From NCBI RefSeq assembly GCF_030317115.1, contig NZ_JASZYF010000003.1, positions 62,001-126,000 on the forward strand: DNA of 64,000 nt, written 5' to 3'. Made by a program: the position numbers and the translations under genes. Positions 9,383-18,975 of this stretch are shown piece by piece. Source of the stretch: Variovorax gracilis (lineage in GTDB: Bacteria; Pseudomonadota; Gammaproteobacteria; Burkholderiales; Burkholderiaceae_C). The notes below the pieces were generated by a model. The model saw only the letters and a list, made by a program, of their open reading frames with translations. It was not told the origin of the DNA and did no database searches. The first letter of the stretch is position 1. Each line of letters begins with the position of its first letter.

Positions 9383-11791
9383 ATGCCCGAAACAACTCGA
9401 CCCAAAGGGCCATCCAAGGCCCCCTCTTCCAAACCCAAACGCCCAGCCTGGCTGACCTGGCTGATGCGGATCGTATTGTGGGGTCTGGGAATCGCCGCGG
9501 CGGGCGTTGTTGCCGTGATTTGCGTGATCGCCGTCGCCCTGGCGGTTGCTTATCCGAACCTGCCCGACATCTCGGAACTTTCGGATTACCGCCCGAAGCT
9601 GCCGCTGCGCGTTTTTTCGTCTGAAGGCATCCTGATCGGCGAATTCGGCGAAGAGCGGCGCAACCTCACGCCGATCTCGACCATCCCGAAGGTGATGAAG
9701 GATGCCGTCCTGGCGGCCGAGGACTCGCGCTTCTACGACCACGGCGGCGTGGACTACAAGGGCATGGTCCGTGCGGGCCTCGCGAACATGAACCGCGTGA
9801 AGAGCCAGGGCGCCTCCACCATCACGATGCAGGTGGCCCGCAACGTCTACCTGAGTTCCGAAAAGACGCTGACCCGCAAGATCTACGAGGTCCTGCTGAC
9901 CTTCAAGCTGGAGCATCTGCTCACCAAGGATCAGATCCTCGAGATCTACCTGAACCAGATCTACCTTGGCAATCGCGCCTACGGGTTCGCCGCTGCATCG
10001 GAAGCCTATTTCGGCAAGCCGCTGTCGGACATCACGATCGCGCAGGCGGCCATGCTGGCAGGCCTGCCGAAGGCGCCCGGCGCCAACAACCCCGTCAACA
10101 ATCCGGCACGCGCACGCGGGCGCCAACTGTATGTGATCGACCGCATGCAGGAAGCCGGCTTCATCACCGCCGAGCAGGCGGCGGACGCCAAGAAGGAAGA
10201 ACTGCACCTGCGCGACGCGGCCGACCCGACACGGCTGCACGCCGAATATGTCGCGGAAACCGTGCGGCAGTTGATGTACGCGCAGTACGGCGACAGCACC
10301 TACACGCGAGGCCTCAAGGTCTACACGACTCTCGTCGCCGCCGACCAGGCCTCCGCGTACCGGGCGCTGCGCAAGGGCATCATGGATTACGAACGCCGGC
10401 AGATCTATCGCGGCCCCGAGAAGTTCGTCGACCTGCCCGCGAACGCGAAGGAACTCGACGAAGCCGTCGATGACGCGCTGGCCGACCATCCTGACAACGG
10501 GGACGTGATGTCGGCGGTCGTGCTGAAGGCCAATGCCAAGGAGATCACGGCGGTCCGCGGCAATGGCGACACCCTGCAGATCGTGGGGGATGGCCTCAAG
10601 CCTGCCCAATCGGGTCTGTCCGACAAGGCACCGCCCAACATCCGGATCCGCCGCGGCGCGGTGATTCGGGTCGCCAAGACGCCCAAGGGCGCATGGGAGA
10701 TCACTCAGTTGCCCGAGGTGGAGGGCGCATTCGTCGCCATGGACCCGCGCGACGGTGCCGTCAAGGCCATGGTCGGTGGCTTCGATTTCGACAAGAACAA
10801 GTTCAACCACGTCACGCAGGCATGGCGGCAGCCCGGATCGAGCTTCAAGCCATTCATCTATTCGGCTGCACTGGAAAAGGGCTTCACCCCCGGAACGGTG
10901 ATCAACGACGGGCCGCTGTTCTTCGACGCGGGTACGACCGGCGGCCAACCGTGGGAGCCGAAGAACTACGACGGCAATTTCGAGGGTCCGATGTCCATGC
11001 GCCGTGCGCTCATGAAGTCGAAGAACATGGTGTCGATCCGCATCCTGCAATCCATCGGCACGCGCTACGCGCAGGACTGGATCACCAACTTCGGCTTCGA
11101 GCGTGAAAAGCATCCGGCCTACCTGCCGATGGCACTGGGCGCAGGTTCGGTGACGCCCATGCAGATGGCCACCGCCTATTCGGTGTTCGCCAATGGCGGC
11201 TACCGCGTCAATCCCTACCTCGTGACGCGCGTGACCGATCACAAGGACAAGGTGCTGGTCGACAAGCAGCCGCCCTTGCTCAACGAAACCTTGCGCGCGA
11301 TTCCGCAACGGAACGCCTACATCATGGACAGCCTGCTGCAATCCGTGGCGAGCGGCGGCACCGCCGCCAAGGCCCAGGCCACCCTGAAGCGCACCGACCT
11401 CTACGGCAAGACCGGCACCACCAACGATTCGCTCGACGCCTGGTTCGCCGGCTTCCAGCCCACCATGACCGCAGTGGCCTGGATGGGCTATGACACGCCG
11501 CGCAAGCTCGGCGATCGCGAAACGGGCGGCGGCCTGAGCCTGCCGATCTGGATCAACTACATGGAAACGGCCATCAAGGGCGTTCCCGTGGCCGAGGTGC
11601 CTGCGCCTTCCGGCGTGGTCAACGTCGGCGGCGAGTGGTACTACGACGACTACGCGCCGGGCCGAGGCGTCGCGACGCTGGGCGTCGAGAGCGGGCCGAC
11701 GCCAGCGGCAGAGGCGATCTCGGGCGCACCCATCGGCGCGGCGCCGGCGCCGGAAGAGCGCAACCGGATCCTCGACCTCTTCCGCAACTAG
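9383..11791 (+). CDS. mrcA: Penicillin-binding protein 1A
   Basis: Bifunctional peptidoglycan synthase of 802 residues anchored by one N-terminal helix (residues 24-56). The glycosyltransferase domain shows AEDSRFYDHGGVDYKG (E113 region) and GASTITMQVARN. The transpeptidase domain shows S486-x-x-K489 in PGSSFKPF, S546-K-N548 and K676-T-G678 in YGKTGTTN. An OB-like insert lies between them. The C-terminus is low-complexity Pro/Ala. Divergence from pilMNOPQ is the classical proteobacterial arrangement. Confidence 0.97.
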   Translation: MPETTRPKGPSKAPSSKPKRPAWLTWLMRIVLWGLGIAAAGVVAVICVIAVALAVAYPNLPDISELSDYRPKLPLRVFSSEGILIGEFGEERRNLTPISTIPKVMKDAVLAAEDSRFYDHGGVDYKGMVRAGLANMNRVKSQGASTITMQVARNVYLSSEKTLTRKIYEVLLTFKLEHLLTKDQILEIYLNQIYLGNRAYGFAAASEAYFGKPLSDITIAQAAMLAGLPKAPGANNPVNNPARARGRQLYVIDRMQEAGFITAEQAADAKKEELHLRDAADPTRLHAEYVAETVRQLMYAQYGDSTYTRGLKVYTTLVAADQASAYRALRKGIMDYERRQIYRGPEKFVDLPANAKELDEAVDDALADHPDNGDVMSAVVLKANAKEITAVRGNGDTLQIVGDGLKPAQSGLSDKAPPNIRIRRGAVIRVAKTPKGAWEITQLPEVEGAFVAMDPRDGAVKAMVGGFDFDKNKFNHVTQAWRQPGSSFKPFIYSAALEKGFTPGTVINDGPLFFDAGTTGGQPWEPKNYDGNFEGPMSMRRALMKSKNMVSIRILQSIGTRYAQDWITNFGFEREKHPAYLPMALGAGSVTPMQMATAYSVFANGGYRVNPYLVTRVTDHKDKVLVDKQPPLLNETLRAIPQRNAYIMDSLLQSVASGGTAAKAQATLKRTDLYGKTGTTNDSLDAWFAGFQPTMTAVAWMGYDTPRKLGDRETGGGLSLPIWINYMETAIKGVPVAEVPAPSGVVNVGGEWYYDDYAPGRGVATLGVESGPTPAAEAISGAPIGAAPAPEERNRILDLFRN

Positions 11792-11799
11792 TCAGCGGG

Positions 11800-12132
11800 T
11801 CAGTCAGCCGCGAACGTGAGCCGCTGACCGGCTTGCAGCGTCGCCTCTCGCGACAGGTTGCCGAAGAATTCCTCGTTCGTCTTGGTGTCGACCCAGGCGC
11901 CGCCGTCGTGGCGATAGTGATAGCCGCCTGAACGAGCGGCCAGCCAGATTTCCTGCAATGGCTTCTGCAGGTTGATGATCAACTGGCTGCCGTTGCCGAA
12001 AGTGATCGTGATCATGCCGCCCACGCGCTGATTGTCGATATCGACGTCGGTGGCGTCATTGATGCGATCGCAGCTTCGTTCGATCGCCGCAAGCGCTGCT
12101 TCCGCGCGGTCCATGTACTCGGGGTCGGTCAT
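11800..12132 (-). CDS. cyaY: Frataxin-like iron donor CyaY
   Basis: Cytoplasmic frataxin homologue of 110 residues that binds iron and modulates iron-sulfur cluster assembly. An acidic first helix ([24 protein letters not shown]) is followed by the frataxin beta sheet with [32 protein letters not shown] and GGYHYRH. I chose the ATG at 12132; an earlier in-frame start would overlap the divergent lptM. It is tail-to-tail with mrcA, eight bases apart. Confidence 0.93.
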   Translation of the reverse strand: MTDPEYMDRAEAALAAIERSCDRINDATDVDIDNQRVGGMITITFGNGSQLIINLQKPLQEIWLAARSGGYHYRHDGGAWVDTKTNEEFFGNLSREATLQAGQRLTFAAD

Positions 12133-12138
12133 TACAAT
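12133..12138 (+). promoter_or_regulatory. Candidate -10 box of lptM-lysA
   Basis: TACAAT ends six bases before the lptM ATG (12145), so transcription would start on or next to the start codon and the mRNA would be leaderless. The hexamer directly abuts the cyaY start codon on the other strand. The -35 region, which lies inside cyaY, is poor. Confidence 0.5.
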
Positions 12139-12144
12139 TTCGCC

Positions 12145-12387
12145 ATGTTGAATGTTCGCCAAATTCTAGTGAGCGCCGTTGGCCTCGCGCTCGTTGGGGT
12201 CGGCCTGACCGCATGTGGCCAGAGGGGTGCGCTTTACCTGCCGACGGAAGCCGCTGCGAAGAACCGCGCCACGCTCCCGGAATTGCTGCTGCCCGGTTCG
12301 GCCGCCGCGCCGGATGCGGCAGCCAAGCCTGCACAGCCTGTCGCGCCCGCCGGCAGCGCACCGGCCAAGAAGGGAGACGCGGAATGA
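12145..12387 (+). CDS. lptM: LPS translocon maturation lipoprotein LptM (YifL)
   Basis: Short outer-membrane lipoprotein of 80 residues. The signal peptide ends in the lipobox LTAC and the mature protein begins [10 protein letters not shown], the hallmark of the LptM/YifL family, which helps LptD form its native disulfides. The rest is a disordered Ala/Pro/Lys tail. The stop overlaps the lysA ATG by four bases; lptM next to lysA is a common proteobacterial arrangement. Confidence 0.93.
   Translation: MLNVRQILVSAVGLALVGVGLTACGQRGALYLPTEAAAKNRATLPELLLPGSAAAPDAAAKPAQPVAPAGSAPAKKGDAE
12163..12168 (-). promoter_or_regulatory. Candidate -10 box of cyaY
   Basis: On the minus strand TAGAAT lies inside the 5' end of lptM, about 30 bases before the cyaY ATG, predicting a leader of about 23 bases. 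It overlaps the divergent lptM transcription unit, so the two promoters cannot easily be occupied at once. Confidence 0.35.
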
Positions 12388-13670
12388 ACACTGCCGCGCA
12401 CCTGCCAGGCCACCCGCACATTGCACGCAAGGACGGCGTCCTGCACGTCGAAGGCCAGCCGCTCCCCGTACTGGCTCGCCAATACGGCACCCCCCTCTTC
12501 GTCTACTCCAGGCAGTGGATGCTCGACGCCCTGGCCGCCTACCAGCGTGGCTTCGAGGGTCGCGACGCCATGGTTTGCTACGCGATCAAGGCGAATTCGT
12601 CGCTCGGCGTCCTGCGCGTCTTCGCCGAGGCCGGTTGCGGCTTCGACATCGTCTCGGGCGGTGAACTCGCGCGAGTGCTTGCCGCCGGCGCGGATCCGGT
12701 CAAGGTGATCTTCTCCGGGGTCGGCAAGACGCGGGGCGAAATGCGCCAGGCGTTGGCCGCGGGCATCGGATGCTTCAACGTGGAAAGCGAAGCCGAGATC
12801 GACGTGCTCAACGAGGTCGCGCTCGAGGAAGGCCGCGTGGCGTCGATCAGCGTGCGCATCAACCCCAACGTCGACCCGAAGACGCACCCTTACATCTCGA
12901 CCGGCCTGAAAGGCAACAAGTTCGGCATTGCCCATGACCGCGCGGTCGCGATCTACCAGCACGCCGCGTCGCTAAAGGGCTTGAAGGTCGTCGGCATCGA
13001 CTGCCACATCGGCTCGCAGATCACCGACGCCTCGCCCTATCTCGAGGCACTGGAGCGGGTGCTCGACCTCGTCGAAGCCATCGAGAAGACCGGCGTGGCC
13101 CTGCACCACCTGGATTTCGGCGGCGGCCTCGGCATCGACTACAACGGCGACACGCCGCCCGCAGCCGATGCGCTCTGGCACCAGCTTCTGGCGCGCCTCG
13201 ACGCGCGAGGCTTTGGCCAGCGCCGCTTGATCGTCGAGCCCGGCCGATCGCTGGTCGGCAACGCGGGCGTGTGCGTGACCGAGGTGCTCTTCACCAAGCC
13301 CGGCGAGGACAAGAATTTCTGCATCGTCGATGCGGCGATGAACGACCTGCCCCGGCCGGCGATGTACCAGGCCTTCCACCAGATCGTGCCGTTGGCGCCG
13401 GAACGCGCCGAGCCCCCCGCGGTCACCTACGACGTCGTGGGTCCCGTTTGCGAAAGCGGTGACTGGATCGGCCGCGACCGCGCATTGAAGGTGCAGTCGG
13501 GCGACCTCCTGGCCGTGCTTTCCGCAGGCGCCTATTGCATGGCGATGGCCAGCAACTACAACACCCGCGGCCGCGCCCCCGAGGTGTTGGTGAGCGGCGA
13601 GCGCGCCACCCTGATTCGTCGCCGCGAAACCATCGACGACCAACTTCTCAGCGAGCGGCTGGCCGACTGA
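12384..13670 (+). CDS. lysA: Diaminopimelate decarboxylase
   Basis: PLP-dependent cytoplasmic enzyme of 428 residues that makes L-lysine from meso-diaminopimelate. The PLP lysine is K69 in CYAIKANSS, with the phosphate-binding LDFGGGLGIDY loop and the C-terminal dimer-interface motif VCESGDWIGRDR. The ATG at 12384 overlaps the lptM stop (ATGA) and has a GGGAG Shine-Dalgarno. The 3' end overlaps the convergent msrQ by 23 bases. Confidence 0.97.
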   Translation: MNTAAHLPGHPHIARKDGVLHVEGQPLPVLARQYGTPLFVYSRQWMLDALAAYQRGFEGRDAMVCYAIKANSSLGVLRVFAEAGCGFDIVSGGELARVLAAGADPVKVIFSGVGKTRGEMRQALAAGIGCFNVESEAEIDVLNEVALEEGRVASISVRINPNVDPKTHPYISTGLKGNKFGIAHDRAVAIYQHAASLKGLKVVGIDCHIGSQITDASPYLEALERVLDLVEAIEKTGVALHHLDFGGGLGIDYNGDTPPAADALWHQLLARLDARGFGQRRLIVEPGRSLVGNAGVCVTEVLFTKPGEDKNFCIVDAAMNDLPRPAMYQAFHQIVPLAPERAEPPAVTYDVVGPVCESGDWIGRDRALKVQSGDLLAVLSAGAYCMAMASNYNTRGRAPEVLVSGERATLIRRRETIDDQLLSERLAD

Positions 13671-14289
13671 GTGAACCGCCGCTCGGGCGCGGCTTCTTGC
13701 TGGCGTGGTTCCATACGCGCCACCCGAGCAGCACAGCGATGATCGCGGCATAGACGAATACTTCGGCGAAGTTGTTCTTGCCCGCGCGCATCCAGAAGAA
13801 GTGCAGCAGGCCCAGCCCTGCGATGACGTACACCAGCTTGTGCAGCGTCTGCCACCGCTTCGCGCCCAAGGCCTTGATGGCCCGGTTGAACGAGGTCGCA
13901 GCCAGCGGCGTCAACAGGACAAAGGCCGAAAATCCCACCAGGATGAACGGGCGCTTGGCGATGTCCTTGGCGATCTCCGCCACGTCGAATTCCATGTCGA
14001 ACCAGCTATAGCTCAGCAGGTGCACGACGACGTAGAAGTACGCGAACAGGCCCAGCATCCGCCGGAAGCGCGCCAGCGAATTGGCATTGGTCATCACCCG
14101 CAGCGGCGTGACGGCCAGCACGATGCAGATGAAGCGAAGCGTCCAGTCGCCGGTCGAACGGATCAGGTGTTCCGCCGGATTGGCGCCCAGGCCGTTGGTG
14201 AGTGCGCCGTAGAACAGCCATGCAAACGGCAGCAAACACAACACGAACACCAGCGGCTTGGCCGCCGGGTGCATCAGGAGCTTGTTCAC
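13648..14289 (-). CDS. msrQ: Haem-binding membrane subunit MsrQ
   Basis: Inner-membrane b-type cytochrome of 213 residues that passes quinone electrons to the periplasmic methionine sulfoxide reductase MsrP. Six hydrophobic segments can be read, with conserved histidines in YFYVVVHLLSYSWFD, KRWQTLHKLVY and LGLLHFFWMR. It is 12 bases downstream of msrP in the same operon, and its tail overlaps lysA. Confidence 0.95.
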   Translation of the reverse strand: MNKLLMHPAAKPLVFVLCLLPFAWLFYGALTNGLGANPAEHLIRSTGDWTLRFICIVLAVTPLRVMTNANSLARFRRMLGLFAYFYVVVHLLSYSWFDMEFDVAEIAKDIAKRPFILVGFSAFVLLTPLAATSFNRAIKALGAKRWQTLHKLVYVIAGLGLLHFFWMRAGKNNFAEVFVYAAIIAVLLGWRVWNHASKKPRPSGGSLSRPAAR

Positions 14290-14301
14290 GACAGGCCCGG
14301 C

Positions 14302-15300
14302 TCAGTAGAACTTCTTCAGGTCCATGCCCGCATAGAGCTGGCCGACCTGCGCTTCGTAGCCGTTGAACATCTGCGTCTTGGTGCGCTTGGCGAACAGTCC
14401 GCCGCCGTCGCCGATGCGGCGCTCGGTCGCCTGGCTCCAGCGCGGATGGTCCACGTTGGGATTCACGTTCGAATAGAAGCCGTATTCCTGCGCGGCGGCC
14501 TTGTTCCACGCCGTACCGGGCTCCTTCTCGACGAAGCGGATCTTGACGATCGACTTGCCGCTCTTGAAGCCGTACTTCCACGGCACCACGATGCGTACCG
14601 GCGCCCCGTTCTGGTTGGGCAGCACTTCGCCGTACATGCCGAAGGTCAGCAGCGTGAGCGGGTGCATCGCCTCGTCCATGCGCAGGCCCTCGGCATAGGG
14701 CCAGTCCAGGACGCGCGAGCCGACGAAGGGCATGGTCTTGGGATCGGCCAATGTGACGAACTCGACGTACTTGGCATTGCCCTGCGGTTCGACCTTCTTG
14801 ATGAGCTCCGCCAGCGAATAGCCCACCCACGGAATGACCATCGACCAGCCTTCGACGCAGCGAAGCCGGTAGATGCGCTCTTCCTGCGCGCTGAGCTTGA
14901 TCAGGTCCTCGATGCCGTACTTGCCGGGCTTCTTGACCAGACCTTCGACCTCGACGGTCCAGGGCTTCGTCTTGAGCGTGCCGGCGTTCTTGACCGGATC
15001 GCCCTTGTCGGTGCCGAACTCATAGTAGTTGTTGTAGCTGGTGGCGTCCTTGTAGTCGCTGACCTTTTCCATGGTCTGCGCGCCGGGGACTGTCGACTTC
15101 ACGCCAGGCAATGGCGCCAGCTTGCCAGGTGCCGCGACCTGCGCCAGCGCATCGCGGGCGGCCCATGACGCCATCGCTGCACCAGCCGCGCCGCTGGCCA
15201 GCCACTTGAGCATGTCGCGCCGGCCTTCATAGACGCCCCGCGGAGTGATCTCGCTCGAACGCGGATGGATGAAGCCGTTGTCACGGGATTGAATCAACAT
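14302..15300 (-). CDS. msrP: Protein-methionine-sulfoxide reductase catalytic subunit MsrP
   Basis: Periplasmic molybdopterin enzyme of 332 residues that repairs oxidised methionines in envelope proteins. The Tat signal is [18 protein letters not shown] (residues 28-45). The molybdenum-ligating cysteine lies in [16 protein letters not shown], and [13 protein letters not shown] and [11 protein letters not shown] are family landmarks. It forms an operon with msrQ. Confidence 0.96.
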   Translation of the reverse strand: MLIQSRDNGFIHPRSSEITPRGVYEGRRDMLKWLASGAAGAAMASWAARDALAQVAAPGKLAPLPGVKSTVPGAQTMEKVSDYKDATSYNNYYEFGTDKGDPVKNAGTLKTKPWTVEVEGLVKKPGKYGIEDLIKLSAQEERIYRLRCVEGWSMVIPWVGYSLAELIKKVEPQGNAKYVEFVTLADPKTMPFVGSRVLDWPYAEGLRMDEAMHPLTLLTFGMYGEVLPNQNGAPVRIVVPWKYGFKSGKSIVKIRFVEKEPGTAWNKAAAQEYGFYSNVNPNVDHPRWSQATERRIGDGGGLFAKRTKTQMFNGYEAQVGQLYAGMDLKKFY

Positions 15301-15414
15301 GGTTGCCTTTCACCTGAATTGCTGTGCCCCGATGAGTTCGTTGCCAACGATGATCCGGTTACGCGAAAAACGCGCCGTTGGTTCAGTTCATCGCAAAATT
15401 CCGCGCGCCGGCGC

Positions 15415-16731
15415 CTACAAGGTGCCGTAGCTGTGCAAGCCGCTCAGGAACATGTTGACGCCGAGAAAGGCAAAGGTGGTCACCGCCAGCCCGCCGAGAG
15501 CCCACCAGGCGGCCACGGTGCCGCGCAGCCCCTTCACCAGCCGCATGTGCAGCCAGGCCGCATAGTTGAGCCAGACGATCAGCGCCCAGGTTTCCTTGGG
15601 GTCCCAGCTCCAGTAGCCGCCCCAGGCATCGGCTGCCCACAAGGCGCCGAGCACGGTGGCGATCGTGAAGAAGGCGAAGCCGACCGTGATGGACTTGTAC
15701 ATCACGTCGTCCAGCACTTCGTTGGCTGGCAGCCGGGCAGCAATTCGCTTGCGTCCCAGCAGAATGCCCGCTGCGATCAGGGCGGAGAGCGCCGCGTAGC
15801 CCACCCAGTAGCTGCCGCCCGCTTCCTGCACCCGCTGGCGGAACGCCACGGGCACGAAACACAGCGCCACGCCCAGCAGCCAGATCGGCGTGAGCTTGAA
15901 CCAGCGCGTCTCATTCGCCTGCTCCTTGATGAGATAGGCGAACGCGACCATCGCTGCCAGCGAAAAAGTGCCATAGCCAATGAAATTGGCGGGCACGTGC
16001 AGCTTCATCCACCAGCTCTGCAGCGCCGGCACCAACGGCTGGATTTCATGCGCTTCGCGCACCAGCGTGTACCAGAGCAGGAAGCCGACCGCCGCGCTCA
16101 CGACCAGCATCACGAATGCGCCCAAGGCGCGCGTGCCGTAGCGCGATTCGAAGTAGAGATAGAAAGTCGCCGTCAGCCAGCAGAACAGCACGAACACTTC
16201 ATAGAGATTGCTGACCGGGATGTGGCCGATGTCCGGGCCCAGCTGGTGGCTTTCGTACCAGCGCACCATCGTGCCGATCAGCGCCATGGTGACGGCCGCC
16301 CACGCAAGACGCGAGCCGATCAGGTCCATCGTGTCGCCCTGCTTGCCGCCGAAGAATCCGATCCAGTAGAACAGGGTGCTCATGAAGAAGAGCACGCTCA
16401 TCCAGAGGATGGCGGACTGGCTCGACAGGAAGTACTTGAGCCAGAACACGGAGTCGGCGCGCGCCAGGTCGCCCTGGTAGGACGCGATGGCCAGCAACGC
16501 CGCGCCAGCGACCACGATCGCCAGCACCCGCAGCGGCCGCCAGAACCATCCCAGCCAGATGGCCGCGGGCACGGCCGCCACCAGAATGGTCTTCTCGTAG
16601 ATGTCCATCGAGCCGGCATAGCGCGAGAAGGCAAAGAGTCCGCCGGCCACCACCAGGATCGCGAAAACCCAGTCGAAGGCGTTGCGGCGCGAAAGCCAGC
16701 TGTCGTTGAGCGTGAGGGTGGTGGTGGTCAT
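15415..16731 (-). CDS. ccsA: System II cytochrome c biogenesis protein CcsA (ResC)
   Basis: Polytopic membrane protein of 438 residues. With ResB it carries haem across the membrane and attaches it to CXXCH motifs. The tryptophan-rich WWD motif reads WGGYWSWDPKETWALI (about residues 370-385), flanked by conserved histidines, for example WLHMRL. The start overlaps the resB stop by four bases. Its presence shows System II maturation, usual in betaproteobacteria. Confidence 0.95.
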   Translation of the reverse strand: MTTTTLTLNDSWLSRRNAFDWVFAILVVAGGLFAFSRYAGSMDIYEKTILVAAVPAAIWLGWFWRPLRVLAIVVAGAALLAIASYQGDLARADSVFWLKYFLSSQSAILWMSVLFFMSTLFYWIGFFGGKQGDTMDLIGSRLAWAAVTMALIGTMVRWYESHQLGPDIGHIPVSNLYEVFVLFCWLTATFYLYFESRYGTRALGAFVMLVVSAAVGFLLWYTLVREAHEIQPLVPALQSWWMKLHVPANFIGYGTFSLAAMVAFAYLIKEQANETRWFKLTPIWLLGVALCFVPVAFRQRVQEAGGSYWVGYAALSALIAAGILLGRKRIAARLPANEVLDDVMYKSITVGFAFFTIATVLGALWAADAWGGYWSWDPKETWALIVWLNYAAWLHMRLVKGLRGTVAAWWALGGLAVTTFAFLGVNMFLSGLHSYGTL

Positions 16732-18869
16732 GGCGCCGTGTCTTTCCTGATGGCGAGCAGCTTGTCTTTGAGGTGCTCGAATTCGCGATCGCTGTCGATG
16801 GTCTTGCGATTGACCGAAAAGGCCATGGTGGCCGCCGTGCCGCGCGCGTGGGCGTCATCCTTCGCCAGCCAGACCCACAGCCTGCGCTCACGCACGTACA
16901 GCATCGCAAAAATGCCGATGATCAGCAACAGGCAGCCCAGGTAGACGATGTTCTTTCCCGGCGCGCGGGCGACCTGGAACACGCTGGCCTGCACCTGCTT
17001 GAAGTCCGTCATCATCAACGCCACCGGCGCCGGGTAGAAATGGGCATCGCTGATGGCCAGCACCGCCTGGGTCAGAAAGGTCTGCGTCTTCTCGTCGGGA
17101 GGCATGTCCGCGAGAGCGGCTTTCTCGCGGCTCACGTTCAACACCTCGAACAGCACGTCGTTCAGGATGCGCACCAGCACCGCGCCCGCGCGCTCCCGCT
17201 CGCCTTCGGGGATGTTGGCTTCCATGAACTCGGCGATCGCCTGCCAGCCGCCGGTGCTCACCGCGTCGGTCTTCGCGCGCTCGGCGCCGGCGAACAGCGC
17301 CAGGGCCCGCGCGGCGGAGGAGCGAAGCTGGTTGGCAAGTTCAGGACGCTTCGGATCGGTCGTTCGGGCGATGTAGCGGTCGATGGCGCGCGCACGTGCA
17401 TCGGCATCCGCCAGCGTCGCACGCATGCGCACGAAGGTCTCCATCGACCCCTTTTCGTCGGCCGGCACGCGCAGGTAGCGGAACGGCTCCTCCGGCCGCT
17501 CGCGCATGCCGAGCAGGAAGACCGGTTGGCCATCGCCGGTATCGACCGGAACCATGTAGTTCTGATACTCACGCGCCTGCCCGGCCGCATCGCGCAGCTT
17601 GTAGCCGACGCTTGGTCCGATGTTGCGCAGCACCTTGGGCTTGTTGGTCTTGTTGGCCGCACCCAGGCGCGATTCCAGGCTGTTGTGCAGATCGACCTTG
17701 CGCACGTCGGCTCCGCTCGTCATCGCGCCGCCGGCGCTCTCGGCGAAATTCTCGACGTTGATCACGCGCAGCGCGGTGTACTCCAGCGTGAGCCGGTCGG
17801 TGCCATTGGTGATTTCAGAGCTGCCGCCGATGGTGCCTTCGATCTCGAAGGGCTTGGCCGCGGCGGCCATGGGCACGGCCTTCAGCTTCACGCTCGAGCC
17901 ACCGTCGTCGAAGCTCGACTGGTAGATCTCGATTCCCTTGTAGCTCGCCGGGTGGTTCACCTCGATGCGCGCCGGGATCTGCTTGCCCGTCTCGCGATCG
18001 TGCAGCACCACCTCGCTCGCGAACAGCTTGGGCATGCCGGTGGAGTAGTAGTCGACGATGAACTTCTTCAGTTCGATGGAGAACGGCAGGTCCTGCAGCA
18101 GCACCCCGTCCGACTGGTTGAGGATGGCAACGCTCGACTGGGCGCCTTCGGGCACCAGGATGTTGCCGCGGAAGGTCGGATTGCTCGGTGACAGGCGGTG
18201 CTGGGGCGGGACATCGGCGATGAGGCCGCCGCCGGTGTAGACGCTCTTGCCGTTGAACCAGGTCTGCGCCCGCACGATCAGATCGCCGTCGAGCAGTCCG
18301 CCGATGCACACCAGCACGATCGCGCTGTGGGCGGCGATGTAGCCGAGCTTGTGTGCCCCGCCCGCGCGCGCGGCCACCATCCACCCGTCGCCATCGCGGT
18401 GCTGGAGCTTGACCTTCCAGCCACCGGTGGCCAGCAACTGGCCGATTCGATTGGCTGCGGTATCCGGCGTTTCGTCGAGCACGGTCTCGGCCCGCTGGCC
18501 GAAAGCCCTGAGGCTCTGGACCCTGATGCCTTCCTTGTAGGTCTTCAGGTCCGACAGGATGCGCGGCGTGTTGCGGGCGATGCACAGCGAGGTGCTGATC
18601 ACGAGGAACGCGAGGATCAGGAGAAACCACCACGCGCTGTAGATCGAATCGAGCTTCGCCGCGCGAAACACTTCGGCCCAGAAGGGCCCGAACTGGTTGA
18701 TGTAGTTGTTGATGGGCTCGTGCTGCTTGAGCACGGTGCCGATGATCGATGCGATGCAGATGATCGTCAGCAGCGCGATCGCGAAGCGCATCGACGACAA
18801 AAGCTCCACCGCCGCGCGGACCACTGGGGGACCGCGACGGACTCGAAGACCGTGGGTGGAAACTGACAT
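16728..18869 (-). CDS. resB: Cytochrome c biogenesis protein ResB
   Basis: Partner of CcsA, 713 residues. Three N-terminal membrane helices (SMRFAIALLTIICIASIIGTVL; WWFLLILAFLVISTSLCIAR; LGYIAAHSAIVLVCIGGLL) are followed by a periplasmic domain of about 450 residues and a last helix (IVYLGCLLLIIGIFAMLYV). The HEPINNYINQFGPFWAEVF stretch after helix 1 is a ResB signature. Transcribed with ccsA; the upstream gene is a c-type cytochrome, a likely client. Confidence 0.95.
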   Translation of the reverse strand: MSVSTHGLRVRRGPPVVRAAVELLSSMRFAIALLTIICIASIIGTVLKQHEPINNYINQFGPFWAEVFRAAKLDSIYSAWWFLLILAFLVISTSLCIARNTPRILSDLKTYKEGIRVQSLRAFGQRAETVLDETPDTAANRIGQLLATGGWKVKLQHRDGDGWMVAARAGGAHKLGYIAAHSAIVLVCIGGLLDGDLIVRAQTWFNGKSVYTGGGLIADVPPQHRLSPSNPTFRGNILVPEGAQSSVAILNQSDGVLLQDLPFSIELKKFIVDYYSTGMPKLFASEVVLHDRETGKQIPARIEVNHPASYKGIEIYQSSFDDGGSSVKLKAVPMAAAAKPFEIEGTIGGSSEITNGTDRLTLEYTALRVINVENFAESAGGAMTSGADVRKVDLHNSLESRLGAANKTNKPKVLRNIGPSVGYKLRDAAGQAREYQNYMVPVDTGDGQPVFLLGMRERPEEPFRYLRVPADEKGSMETFVRMRATLADADARARAIDRYIARTTDPKRPELANQLRSSAARALALFAGAERAKTDAVSTGGWQAIAEFMEANIPEGERERAGAVLVRILNDVLFEVLNVSREKAALADMPPDEKTQTFLTQAVLAISDAHFYPAPVALMMTDFKQVQASVFQVARAPGKNIVYLGCLLLIIGIFAMLYVRERRLWVWLAKDDAHARGTAATMAFSVNRKTIDSDREFEHLKDKLLAIRKDTAP

Positions 18870-18890
18870 GAGGAGCGAACCGTGGGAAGC

Positions 18891-18928
18891 AAAAAAGGCG
18901 GGCCATCCTTACTGGATCGGCCCGCCTT
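18891..18928 (-). terminator. Rho-independent terminator after the cytochrome c4 gene
   Basis: Read on the minus strand, AAGGCGGGCC pairs with GGCCCGCCTT, with a further inner ATCC/GGAT pairing, and is followed by a run of T. It lies between the cytochrome c4 stop (18976) and the resB start (18869), so most transcripts from the cytochrome gene should end here. Confidence 0.85.
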
Positions 18929-18975
18929 GTTTGGGGTTTGTTATCGGCGGTTAGTTCACACTGAACCGCTGCGAA

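Noticed and set aside
11795..11830. A possible terminator between mrcA and cyaY (GTCAGCGG/CCGCTGAC)
   Set aside because: The loop is long and no T-run follows on either strand.
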